Below, piece by piece: positions 16,365 through 24,302 of a stretch of 64,000 nucleotides of DNA; position 1 is the stretch's first letter; each line of letters starts with the position of its first letter. The stretch is from Runella slithyformis DSM 19594 (GTDB taxonomy: Bacteria > Bacteroidota > Bacteroidia > Cytophagales > Spirosomataceae), in NCBI RefSeq assembly GCF_000218895.1, contig NC_015703.1:1177501-1241500 (forward strand), in the 5' to 3' direction. The notes beneath the pieces are model-generated. The model was given only the letters and a program-made list of their open reading frames with translations, did no database searches and had not been told where the DNA came from. The translations under genes and the position numbers were made by a program.

Positions 16365-17264
16365 TTATCTTATCAGATACCCTATACCGAAAAGCACTGC
16401 AAAAGCAAGCGTCGAAAGAGCCATTTGCTTTAAGTAGGGGTCCAATTCACTCGGCTTTTTTAAGCGACTCACTGCCAAACCGTTGCGAACAAACAGTGGA
16501 AAACTCAGCACAAAAAGCCATTGAGGAAGGGCTGCAAAATGAATAACCAGATACACCACACTGCATATCATTCCAACACACAGCAAGAGCCAATGATATA
16601 TAATGGCTCGCTCACGCCCCAAACGCACCGGTATTGAGCGCTTACCTGTCAACGTATCCGATTCAATATCCCTGATATTGTTAATGTTCAACACCCCAAC
16701 GGCAAACAAACCACAACTCGTAGCAGGCAGGAACAGCGTCCAATCCAACGCTTTCGTATGTAAATAATATACGCCCAAGACCCCTACCCAGCCAAAGAAT
16801 ATCAATACAGATACATCGCCCAACCCGGCATAGCCGTATGGACGCTTACCGGCGGTGTACGTAATGGCCGCAATGATAGCCAAAACCCCCAAACCCAAAA
16901 AAGCCGCAAACGTATGCCAGGTGGCGTCTTTGAGGGCTTCGTACAACAGCCCGATTCCGCTTACAAAAGACAGGACCGAGAAAACAATGATAGCCGTTCG
17001 CATCGCGTCTGCGGTAATGGCCCCCGACTGTACCGCTCGTTGCGGCCCCTGCCGGGCGTCGGTATCTTTTCCGTTGACGGCATCACCGTAATCATTGGCA
17101 AAATTGGAAAGTACCTGCAGACAAATCGTGGTCACAACGGCCAAAACGGCAATGGTCCAACGGAAGGTTTCGTGGGCTGCTGCCAGAAAACATCCCATCA
17201 ATATACTTGATAACGCTAAGGGCAACGTTCGCAAACGAGCCGCTTCAATCCAGGGTTTTATCAT
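16365..17264 (-). CDS. menA: 1,4-Dihydroxy-2-naphthoate octaprenyltransferase (MenA)
   Basis: 299 residues, UbiA-type membrane protein with eight or nine predicted helices. The first Asp-rich motif is NFANDYGDAVNGKDTDAR (Asp pair binding Mg-polyprenyl diphosphate) and the second is NNIRDIESDTLTGKRSIPV. The reaction attaches the isoprenoid chain to DHNA, making demethylmenaquinone at the membrane. The motifs match MenA rather than UbiA (the QRAVQSG stretch after the first motif is typical). With menE in the same window it implies menaquinone-based respiration. Its start codon is 110 bp upstream of the SRP RNA promoter and on the opposite strand. Confidence 0.9.
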   Translation of the reverse strand: MIKPWIEAARLRTLPLALSSILMGCFLAAAHETFRWTIAVLAVVTTICLQVLSNFANDYGDAVNGKDTDARQGPQRAVQSGAITADAMRTAIIVFSVLSFVSGIGLLYEALKDATWHTFAAFLGLGVLAIIAAITYTAGKRPYGYAGLGDVSVLIFFGWVGVLGVYYLHTKALDWTLFLPATSCGLFAVGVLNINNIRDIESDTLTGKRSIPVRLGRERAIIYHWLLLCVGMICSVVYLVIHFAALPQWLFVLSFPLFVRNGLAVSRLKKPSELDPYLKQMALSTLAFAVLFGIGYLIR

Positions 17265-17374
17265 TTAATCCATCATTTTTAGTCCAACACTTGCTGTAAA
17301 TAGAGATTTTAGTAATTCTAAGAATCTAATTATCAAACCATTACCAATTAACTCTCAACAATTCGCCTGCACTT

Positions 17375-17406
17375 TTTGGTGCGTTGTTCACAATTTCCTA
17401 ATTTTG
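17375..17406 (+). promoter_or_regulatory. Promoter of the SRP RNA gene (Bacteroidota -33/-7)
   Basis: TTTG at 17375-17378, a 20-base spacer, then TAATTTTG at 17399-17406, an exact TAnnTTTG -7 box. The expected start of transcription falls a few bases later, at about 17411, which is where the paired SRP RNA begins. This agreement supports both calls. Confidence 0.8.
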
Positions 17407-17410
17407 CAGC

Positions 17411-17501
17411 GGCAAATCGGAACTACCAGCTCCTGCTGAATCCCCCAGGTCTTGACCGAAGCAAGGGTAGGTGGTCGTAGCGGTGAGATTCTCGGTTTGC
17501 C
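17411..17501 (+). ncRNA. ffs: Small signal recognition particle RNA (4.5S-like)
   Basis: The core CCCCCAGGTCTTGACC followed by GAAGCAAGGGTAGGTGG (17442-17474) matches the conserved domain IV of bacterial small SRP RNA: CCCCCAGG on the 5' side of the asymmetric loop, an apical hairpin, then AGCAAGGGTA on the 3' side, which binds the Ffh M domain. The ends pair (GGCAAA at 17411-17416 with TTTGCC at 17496-17501), closing a long hairpin of about 91 nt, and a T-rich tract follows. It has its own Bacteroidota promoter upstream. The RNA joins Ffh to target membrane and secreted proteins to the Sec translocon. The exact 3' end is uncertain by a few bases. Confidence 0.85.
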
Positions 17502-17526
17502 ATTTTTTGTTTTTATAGGAAACACT

Positions 17527-17566
17527 AACGTCGGCGAGGTTTTGAACCTCGCCGACGTTTTTTTAT
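17527..17566 (+). terminator. Terminator downstream of ffs
   Basis: AACGTCGGCGAGGTT (17527-17541), loop TTG, AACCTCGCCGACGTT (17545-17559), then a T-run to 17564. A perfect 15-bp stem followed by Ts on the + strand fits termination of ffs. It touches the stop codon of the opposing oxidoreductase gene (17565-17563), for which the hairpin may also end transcription, less perfectly. Confidence 0.8.
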
Positions 17567-20535
17567 ACCAATGCTTCCCACAAAATCTCCACAGGGTGCA
17601 GTGCCTTTCGTCCCGTACCATCGTGGATCTGATGGCGACAACTCGTTCCCGGCGCGGCAATGATGACCTCTTCCGGCTGACTGCGAACGGTAGGAAACAA
17701 CACCAACTCACCGATTTTCATGGAGAGATCATAATGCTCTTTTTCGTACCCAAAGCTTCCCGCCATCCCACAGCATCCGCTTGGAATAAGGGTTACTTCG
17801 TAGTTTTTGGGCAATGAAAGCATTTTCTTGGTCGGCACCATCGAAGCAATGGCCTTCTGCTGACAATGGCCGTGTAACTTTATTTTTTTTACAACAGTCG
17901 TAAACTGCTTACCGGTTATTCTTTTTGCGTCCATCTCGCGGGCAATGAACTCATCGAATTGCAGGGCATTTTTGGCCAAATCTTTTGCCGCTTCCATCAG
18001 CTCTTCACTGACCAGATCGGGATATTCATCACGAAAGGTCAAAATAGCCGAAGGTTCAATGCCGATCAACGGCGTTTGGGCCGTGATCAACTCCCTGAGC
18101 ATACGCACATTTTGCTCCGCAATCTTTTTGGCATCTTTCAACAGCCCTTTCGATAATTGAGGCCGTGCGCTTGGCGCGTGTTCGGGAATACTGACTTCAT
18201 AACCTAGTTTTTCCAACAACTGAACGGCCTTTTTACCGATTTCAACATCGTTATAATTCGTAAATTCATCGCAGAAAAGGTAGACTTTCCCCGTTTGAGA
18301 TTGGACGCCGGACGTTGGAATTTTCCGATTCTCAAACCACTGTTTCAATGTCTTGGAATGCAGCAAAGGCATCGTCCGATCCGGGTGAAAACCAACCGCC
18401 CGGTTGGCGATACGACGGAGCGGCGCATTCTTAAAAATTAAATTATAGGCCCAGGGAACATAACTGGCAATACCCGTCATTTTGGAGAAATTTCCCACCA
18501 ACCACGACCGCATCGGCACGCCGTTGGTGTCGTAGTACTGCTGCAGAAACTCCATTTTTAATTTCGCCACATCCACATTAGACGGGCATTCGCCTTTGCA
18601 GCCTTTGCAGGCCAAACACAGGTCGTATACTTCTTTGATCTCTTCGTGATCAAACCGATTGGCTTTGTCGGAGCGCGTCAAAAACTCGCGCAATACGTTG
18701 GCCCGCGCACGAGTCGTATCTTTTTCGTTACGCGTGGCCATAAAGCTCGGGCACATGGTCCCGCCGCTGAGGTGCGTTTTGCGACAGTCGCCGGAGCCGT
18801 TACACTGCTCGGCGTGCTGCAATACGTTTTGGTCGGGATAACGAAAATAGGTTTTAAACTCAGGCGTTTGCTGTCCCGCCTCATAGCGCAGAAACGTATC
18901 CATCGGCGGCGTTTCTACGATTTTATTGGGATTGAAAATATTATAAGGGTCCCAGGTATGTTTGATTTCCTTAAATAACTCGTAGTTTTTAGGCCCTACC
19001 ATCTGCGGAATAAACTCCCCGCGCAAACGTCCGTCGCCGTGTTCACCTGATAATGAACCGTCGTATTTCTTCACTAAGGTTGCAATCTCTTCCGCAATCA
19101 TCCGAAACTGCGCATGGCCTTCTTTGGTCTTGAGATTAATGATTGGACGCAGGTGAATCTCCCCCGAACCCGCATGGGCATAATGCACGGCGGACATGCC
19201 GTTTTTGTGCAGAATCTCATTGAAATCACGAATGTAAGCGGGTTGGTCATACACATCTACCGCTGTATCTTCGATGACCGCCACGGCTTTTTCGTCGCCG
19301 GGTAAATTTCCTAAAAGTCCCAGTCCCGCTTTACGCAACGTCCATATTTTCCTGGTGTCGTCGGCGTGAAGCAATGGATAATGAAAACCGATCCCTTCCC
19401 TTTTAAAATCTTCAATCAGTTCGGCGGCCACCGCTTCCACTTCTTCTTTGGTGTTTTGCGAAACATCCACGACCAAAATAATGGGGAACGAACCGTCGGC
19501 TTTCCGCTGCACAAAAAACGCATTTTTACTTTGTTCAGGATTTTCGGCCGCGCATTCCAGAATGTAATTATCAATCAGCTCTACGGCCTGCGGCTTGTAT
19601 TTAAGTGCCGTGATCGTAGAGCGTAAGGCTTCGTCGATGGTATTGAAATGCGCACACACCAAGCCTTGGGCTTTGGGCGGCGGCGGAATAAGGTTGAGTT
19701 TTATTTCGGTCAAAAAGCAAAGCGTTCCTTCCGAGCCGGCAATGAGTTTGCACATATTGAACAGCTCCGTTCCCCCAAAGGGTGCAGTATCCAACAACAT
19801 ATCCAAGGCGTAACCGGTATTTCGCCGTTCCACCGATTTCTTAGGGAAATTCTTTCGTATTTCGGCCTGATTATCAGGATCAGAAAGAATTTCAAAGATT
19901 TTATTGTATATGCTGGATTCTAAATCTGACTCTCCATTCGTTGGGATTTTTAATCCGGGCAGTAATCTCTCGTCATCTCCTAACTGAACAAGGGTTGGAA
20001 GTAAGGGGCCGAAAGTAACCTCATTGCCATCCGCCAACAGCGCCTTTACTTCCAATAAATGTTCACGAGTAGATCCATAGACCACGGAGTTGGAGCCGCA
20101 GGAATTATTTCCTACCATCCCGCCGATCATGGCGCGGTTGGCCGTAGAAGTTTCGGGCCCGAAATACAAACCATACGGTTTGAGTGCCATGTTAAGTTCA
20201 TCGCGAATCACGCCCGGCTGTACGCGCACCCAACGCTCTTCGGGGTTGATCTCCAATATCTTAGTAAAGGTGCGCGACACATCCACCACAATACCGTTTC
20301 CGACCACCTGCCCCGCCAACGACGTTCCGGCCGTACGCGGAATGAGCGACGTACGGTGTTCGCGCGCAAAAGCGATCAGCGTTTTGAGGTCGTCAATGTC
20401 TTGGGGAATGGCCACAGCCTGCGGCATTTCACGATACGCCGACGCGTCGGTAGCGTAGAGCGTTCGCATGGTACTGTCGTAATGGAGTTCGCCTTTGAGG
20501 CGTTGCGCTAATTCAGCAAGTGGTAGGTGAGTCAT
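17563..20535 (-). CDS. FAD-linked oxidase / Fe-S oxidoreductase fusion (D-lactate dehydrogenase- or YdiJ-like)
   Basis: 990 residues. N-terminal FAD_binding_4 domain (PRTAGTSLAGQVVGNGIVVDVS at about 60-80), then FAD-oxidase C-terminal domain (SAVHYAHAGSGEIHLRP and SGEHGDGRLRGEF, flavin-proximal His residues). After residue ~580 comes a ferredoxin-like domain with CNGSGDC..CP and CLACKGCKGECPSNVD, two [4Fe-4S] sets, and a C-terminal CCG domain with SGCCGMAGSFGYE. This is the GlcD-GlpC type fusion of membrane-associated D-2-hydroxyacid (lactate or 2-hydroxyglutarate) dehydrogenases that feed electrons to quinone. The substrate cannot be fixed by eye. It is transcribed alone. Confidence 0.9.
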   Translation of the reverse strand: MTHLPLAELAQRLKGELHYDSTMRTLYATDASAYREMPQAVAIPQDIDDLKTLIAFAREHRTSLIPRTAGTSLAGQVVGNGIVVDVSRTFTKILEINPEERWVRVQPGVIRDELNMALKPYGLYFGPETSTANRAMIGGMVGNNSCGSNSVVYGSTREHLLEVKALLADGNEVTFGPLLPTLVQLGDDERLLPGLKIPTNGESDLESSIYNKIFEILSDPDNQAEIRKNFPKKSVERRNTGYALDMLLDTAPFGGTELFNMCKLIAGSEGTLCFLTEIKLNLIPPPPKAQGLVCAHFNTIDEALRSTITALKYKPQAVELIDNYILECAAENPEQSKNAFFVQRKADGSFPIILVVDVSQNTKEEVEAVAAELIEDFKREGIGFHYPLLHADDTRKIWTLRKAGLGLLGNLPGDEKAVAVIEDTAVDVYDQPAYIRDFNEILHKNGMSAVHYAHAGSGEIHLRPIINLKTKEGHAQFRMIAEEIATLVKKYDGSLSGEHGDGRLRGEFIPQMVGPKNYELFKEIKHTWDPYNIFNPNKIVETPPMDTFLRYEAGQQTPEFKTYFRYPDQNVLQHAEQCNGSGDCRKTHLSGGTMCPSFMATRNEKDTTRARANVLREFLTRSDKANRFDHEEIKEVYDLCLACKGCKGECPSNVDVAKLKMEFLQQYYDTNGVPMRSWLVGNFSKMTGIASYVPWAYNLIFKNAPLRRIANRAVGFHPDRTMPLLHSKTLKQWFENRKIPTSGVQSQTGKVYLFCDEFTNYNDVEIGKKAVQLLEKLGYEVSIPEHAPSARPQLSKGLLKDAKKIAEQNVRMLRELITAQTPLIGIEPSAILTFRDEYPDLVSEELMEAAKDLAKNALQFDEFIAREMDAKRITGKQFTTVVKKIKLHGHCQQKAIASMVPTKKMLSLPKNYEVTLIPSGCCGMAGSFGYEKEHYDLSMKIGELVLFPTVRSQPEEVIIAAPGTSCRHQIHDGTGRKALHPVEILWEALV

Positions 20536-20637
20536 TGTAAGCTTTCGAAATCTTCAGCGAAAGCGCAAATTTACGACCTATGCCTTTGTTATGCTAATTT
20601 GATTTTTGAAGGAAGTAATCATTCAGAGAGGCAAAAA

Positions 20638-20672
20638 GTAAAAGCTCCGAGGTGTGAAGTCGGAGCTTTTAC
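20638..20672. terminator. 13-bp hairpin upstream of the FAD/Fe-S oxidoreductase
   Basis: GTAAAAGCTCCGA (20638-20650), 9-base loop, TCGGAGCTTTTAC (20660-20672), a perfect stem with A/T ends. It can terminate in either direction; murE transcripts running leftward would meet it after the 20769 hairpin. Confidence 0.7.
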
Positions 20673-20768
20673 AAAAACAGATATAACACGTAAACGACCA
20701 AGTGACTGAAATAGTTTTAGTACTGAAAAATAGTTTTGTAATTTTTCGCCTTTATCAGGATTTCTGAT

Positions 20769-20792
20769 AAAATATCGGTTTTCCGATATTTT
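20769..20792. terminator. Hairpin downstream of murE
   Basis: AAAATATCGG (20769-20778), loop TTTT, CCGATATTTT (20783-20792). A perfect 10-bp AT-rich stem about 85 bp after the murE stop on the leftward strand, a likely terminator; ATCAG/CTGAT just before it adds a second small stem. Confidence 0.6.
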
Positions 20793-20876
20793 TAATGTGT
20801 TTTTCTACAAAACAGGGCAATGCTTGTTCATTGATTCAGTCCGAAAAATTCATCGAATATTTGTAGCATACCCCAT

Positions 20877-22340
20877 TCATGGCTTCTCCTCAAACGCCGC
20901 CCTTAACTCCTCTCGATCGTCAAAATGATGTTTTACACCTTTGATTTCCTGATAGGTTTCGTGGCCTTTGCCTGCTACTAAGATGATGTCATGCGGTTTG
21001 GCCAGGGATACCGCAAAACGAATGGCTTCGCGGCGGTCTTCAATGACTTTCATTTTTTTATAATCCACGGGTGAGATACCAACCTCCATTTGTTCCAAAA
21101 TCGTCGCGGGTTCTTCGTTGCGCGGATTATCGGAAGTTAAAATTACTTTGCTGCTCAATTCTCCCGCAATGCGGGCCATTTCGGGGCGCTTGGCCGCGTC
21201 ACGGTTGCCGCCGCAGCCCACGACAGTAATCACCTGCCGGTCGCCTTCCCGAAGTTCATTGATGGTTTCCAATACGTTTTGCAAGGCATCGGGCGTGTGA
21301 GCATAATCCACGATTCCGACCACGGCATCGGCACTCACTACCTGTTCAAAACGACCGGGCGGCGGCGTAATTTCCGACAGCGCTGTGAGCACCTGCTCAT
21401 CGTCTTCACCCAACAACAAAGCCGCGCCGTAAACTCCTAATAAATTGTACGCGTTGAACTTACCGATCAATTTAAACCAAACTTCTTTGCCATCGATCTC
21501 CATTTGTAATCCAAACAGACTATCTGCCAGCAGCTTGCCTTTAAAGGTGGCAATGGTTTGGAGCGAATAGGTCTCTTTACGCGCTGCCGTATTCTGCACC
21601 ATTACCCCGCCGCGACGGTCGTCGATATTGACAAGCGCAAAAGCGTGTTTGGGCAGTTGGTCAAAGAAGCCTTTTTTGGCTTTGATGTAATTGTCAAACG
21701 TTTTGTGAAAGTCGAGGTGGTCGTGGGTGATGTTGGTAAAAATCCCTCCCGAAAAAAGCAACCCTGCAATACGCTCCTGCACTACGGCGTGCGAACTTAC
21801 TTCCATAAAACAGTGCGTACAGCCCCGCCGTACCATCTCCGCCAATAATTCATTGATCCTGACCGAGTCGGGCGTGGTATGCGTAGACGGAATAATATCA
21901 TCGTCGATTTGGTTCTGCACCGTAGAGAGCAACCCAACGCGGTAGCCCAACTGACGAAACAATTTGAATAAGAGCGTTACGGTAGAGGTTTTGCCGTTGG
22001 TACCCGTCACACCGACCAATTTTAATTTTGACGAAGGATTATCGTAAAAATTAGCCGCCATTAACCCCATCGTGCGGGCGGAATCGGCTACGTGAATGTA
22101 CGTGATCCCATCCACTAAGTCAGCAGGAAAGTCTTCGCACAAAATCGCGGCAGCGCCCATTTCGATCACTTGCCGAATGAATTGATGGCCATCCACTTGG
22201 GTGCCTTTTTGAGCCACAAACAACGACCCGGCTGCCACTCGGCGTGAATCAAATTCGATACTTTTAATTTCAATATCGGCACTTCCGATCACTGCAATAA
22301 CCGGAACACCTGTTAATACATTTTGAAGCGTCTTTGACAT
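20877..22340 (-). CDS. murE: UDP-N-acetylmuramoyl-tripeptide synthetase (meso-DAP ligase)
   Basis: 487 residues. The Mur ligase ATP-binding loop GVTGTNGKTSTVTLL is at about residue 108; the central domain carries MEVSSHAVVQERI (the carbamylated-Lys region lies nearby) and the C-terminal domain has TSDNPRNEEP, the DNPR motif that marks ligases specific for meso-diaminopimelate. The enzyme adds DAP to UDP-MurNAc-Ala-Glu in peptidoglycan synthesis, in the cytoplasm. Unlike the usual dcw cluster, murE stands here apart from murF, mraY or ftsI. Confidence 0.95.
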   Translation of the reverse strand: MSKTLQNVLTGVPVIAVIGSADIEIKSIEFDSRRVAAGSLFVAQKGTQVDGHQFIRQVIEMGAAAILCEDFPADLVDGITYIHVADSARTMGLMAANFYDNPSSKLKLVGVTGTNGKTSTVTLLFKLFRQLGYRVGLLSTVQNQIDDDIIPSTHTTPDSVRINELLAEMVRRGCTHCFMEVSSHAVVQERIAGLLFSGGIFTNITHDHLDFHKTFDNYIKAKKGFFDQLPKHAFALVNIDDRRGGVMVQNTAARKETYSLQTIATFKGKLLADSLFGLQMEIDGKEVWFKLIGKFNAYNLLGVYGAALLLGEDDEQVLTALSEITPPPGRFEQVVSADAVVGIVDYAHTPDALQNVLETINELREGDRQVITVVGCGGNRDAAKRPEMARIAGELSSKVILTSDNPRNEEPATILEQMEVGISPVDYKKMKVIEDRREAIRFAVSLAKPHDIILVAGKGHETYQEIKGVKHHFDDREELRAAFEEKP

Positions 22341-22377
22341 AGTATAGTCTACATTCTTTTAGTTTTGAATAATACGG

Positions 22378-22440
22378 GGATTTGAGAATCCTGTGAGTTG
22401 GTTTCTCAAATCCAACTTCACATATTCACTCCTCACTCCT
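22378..22440. repeat. Hairpin plus two CACTCCT heptamers upstream of murE
   Basis: GGATTTGAGAA (22378-22388) pairs perfectly with TTCTCAAATCC (22403-22413). It is followed by two tandem CACTCCT units (22427-22440), the same heptamer that occurs four times between mreB and mreC. The block lies between the LOG-family gene stop (22459) and the murE start (22340) on the leftward strand. Confidence 0.5.
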
Positions 22441-22458
22441 GAATTTTCCCACCTGCCC

Positions 22459-23046
22459 TCACTTCTCCCGCTGAATATTTTTCAATTCCAGCTTACTTTC
22501 TTTGCGCTCAAAGGCCTGCATTTTATCCAATAATTCCTCGATATTGTCAGCAACGATCAACAGATCACGGTTTTCGGGTTTAAGGAACCCTTCTTCCACC
22601 ATTACTTCCATGTGAGCCAAGAGGTTATTATAAAAACCATTGTAATTGAGTAAACCTACCGGACCGTGAAAAATCTTCAACTGCGCCCAAGCCAAAATTT
22701 CAAACATTTCGTCGAGGGTACCGTAGCCACCGGGCAGATTAATGACGCCGTCCGACAATGACACCATTTTGGCTTTGCGCTCGTGCATTGTATCCACAAA
22801 GTGGATTTCGGTCAACGTTTGGTGCGCCACTTCCAATTCGGCCAAAAAATTAGGGATAATACCCGTCACCTGCGCGCCGCCGGCCAGTGTTCCGTCGGCC
22901 ACGGCCCGCATGAGGCCCAGGTTACCGCCGCCATACACCAGGTTAATGCCTCGTTTGGCCATGGCCAGGCCGACTTCCGTAGCTAATTGAAGATATTCAG
23001 GACGTTTGCCCGCGTTGGAGCCACAATATACAACGATTGATTTCAT
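22459..23046 (-). CDS. LOG-family protein (cytokinin riboside 5'-monophosphate phosphoribohydrolase-like, TIGR00730)
   Basis: 195 residues. It has the LOG signature PGGYGTLDEMFE preceded by the SDGVINLPG strand, and the N-terminal VYCGSNAGKRPEY and LVYGGGNLGLMRAVADG motifs of the Rossmann-like nucleotide fold. Family members cleave nucleoside 5'-monophosphates to free base and ribose 5-phosphate; in bacteria the physiological substrate is usually not known. The gene follows the xdhC promoter region divergently and runs into murE, so it may be transcribed with murE. Confidence 0.9.
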   Translation of the reverse strand: MKSIVVYCGSNAGKRPEYLQLATEVGLAMAKRGINLVYGGGNLGLMRAVADGTLAGGAQVTGIIPNFLAELEVAHQTLTEIHFVDTMHERKAKMVSLSDGVINLPGGYGTLDEMFEILAWAQLKIFHGPVGLLNYNGFYNNLLAHMEVMVEEGFLKPENRDLLIVADNIEELLDKMQAFERKESKLELKNIQREK

Positions 23047-23113
23047 GTGAAGGGAAAGTAAGCTTTTGGGCGCAAATATCGGTAACGAATTTGACCAATG
23101 CTAACGGAGGGTA

Positions 23114-23143
23114 TTGCCGAAAGGAACGAAAAAACTATTTTTG
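23114..23143 (+). promoter_or_regulatory. Promoter of the xdhC-moeA operon
   Basis: TTG (23114-23116), exactly 19 bases, TATTTTTG (23136-23143): a full match to the Bacteroidota consensus. It places the transcript start around 23150, some 28 bases before the chosen xdhC ATG at 23178, and so argues against translation beginning at 23037. Confidence 0.75.
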
Positions 23144-23177
23144 TTGTGAATCCGGAAAGATATATTTTACTGAAAGT

Positions 23178-24299
23178 ATGAAAGAGCTGAAAGCCATTAT
23201 CAACGCCTATGACCATCTGAACCCCGAAAAAACCAAAGCAGCCATTGCGACGGTAGTGCGTGTGGAAGGCTCTTCCTACCGCCGCACGGGTGCCCGGATG
23301 CTGGTCATGGATGACGGCGTATGGGTAGGCGGCATCAGCGGTGGCTGTCTGGAGGGCGATGCCCTCAAACGCGCCCGACTGGCGATGGCAAAATCCCAAC
23401 CCAGCCTGGTCACCTACGATACCACCGAAGACGACCAACACCAAATCGGCGTGGGCCTGGGCTGCAACGGTGTCATTGATGTACTGCTCTCACCGCTGAA
23501 AATAGGAGACCCTAACAATCCCGTCGAAATCCTGAAGAGTTGCATGGCAGAGCGCCGTCAAACGCATATTTTACTGACCATCATTGGGTTGGAAGACGAA
23601 TACAATGGCTTAAGGGCAGGAAATATGCTTCGATACACGGGAAAAGAGAGTCTGAATATATTTGGAGAACCCGGCTTACAGGCACAGATCGAAAAAACCA
23701 TTCAGGTCTTTTCCGAAAAGGGGCGGTCAAGACCCAAAACGTTTACACTTCCGGACGGGCGCGAAGCAGAACTCTTCATTGAAATCCTGCCTCCGGAAGT
23801 GCATCTTGTGCTTATGGGGCATCAATACGATGTATTGCCGCTGGCACGACTTGTCAAAGAAATCGGATGGCGGGCTACGGTTGTGGCCAACCCGCAGAAA
23901 ATCATGCAGAAACTCAGTTCGGTCGTCGACGAAATTACCCCCCCCGCTGAATTTGACTCCATCATGACAGATGAACATACCGCCATCATCTTAATGTCAC
24001 ACGATTTTAAAACCGACAAATACAATTTACCGAAAGTATTGCAAACACAGGCCGCTTACATCGGTATGTTAGGGCCGCGCGTTCGTTCGGAAAGAATATT
24101 CGACGAACTTTCGCAGGAAGGAATTGAGATTTCGACAACCGACCGGGAACGCATTCACGCACCGGTCGGTTTGGACATAGGTGCTATCTCGCCCGAGGAA
24201 ATTGCGTTATCCATTTTAGCGGAGATTCGGGCCGTTTTCTCCGACCGCAGCGGAGCCGCCCTACGCCTGCGCACTACTCCCATTCACGAAAGAGACTGA
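23178..24299 (+). CDS. XdhC/CoxI family molybdenum-cofactor insertion protein
   Basis: 373 residues from the ATG at 23178. The longer reading from 23037 starts upstream of the promoter and is rejected. N-terminal XdhC_CoxI domain: AAIATVVRVEGSSYRRTGARM and VGGISGGCLEGDALKRA; C-terminal Rossmann-like XdhC_C domain: HLVLMGHQYDVLPLARL and YIGMLGPRVRSERIF, ending with the APVGLDIGAISPEEIALSILAE stretch. XdhC proteins bind and sulfurate or chaperone Mo-cofactor for xanthine-dehydrogenase-type enzymes. Here it is followed 3 bp later by moeA, but no molybdoenzyme gene is nearby. Confidence 0.9.
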   Translation: MKELKAIINAYDHLNPEKTKAAIATVVRVEGSSYRRTGARMLVMDDGVWVGGISGGCLEGDALKRARLAMAKSQPSLVTYDTTEDDQHQIGVGLGCNGVIDVLLSPLKIGDPNNPVEILKSCMAERRQTHILLTIIGLEDEYNGLRAGNMLRYTGKESLNIFGEPGLQAQIEKTIQVFSEKGRSRPKTFTLPDGREAELFIEILPPEVHLVLMGHQYDVLPLARLVKEIGWRATVVANPQKIMQKLSSVVDEITPPAEFDSIMTDEHTAIILMSHDFKTDKYNLPKVLQTQAAYIGMLGPRVRSERIFDELSQEGIEISTTDRERIHAPVGLDIGAISPEEIALSILAEIRAVFSDRSGAALRLRTTPIHERD

Positions 24300-24302
24300 T
24301 TT

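Larger units (their letters stand above)
20536..20876. other. Intergenic region of 341 bp between the oxidoreductase and murE
   Basis: Two hairpins lie here (listed separately). The rest is AT-rich. It must carry the promoter of the leftward oxidoreductase gene near 20536-20640, but I found no convincing TAnnTTTG box on that strand. No reading frame worth reporting. Confidence 0.5.

Noticed and set aside
17388-17817. Two short frames overlapping the SRP RNA region
   Set aside because: They cover an RNA gene with promoter and terminator and then run into the antisense strand of the oxidoreductase.
23037-23177. N-terminal extension of XdhC
   Set aside because: It precedes and contains the promoter; the conserved domain begins after the ATG at 23178.
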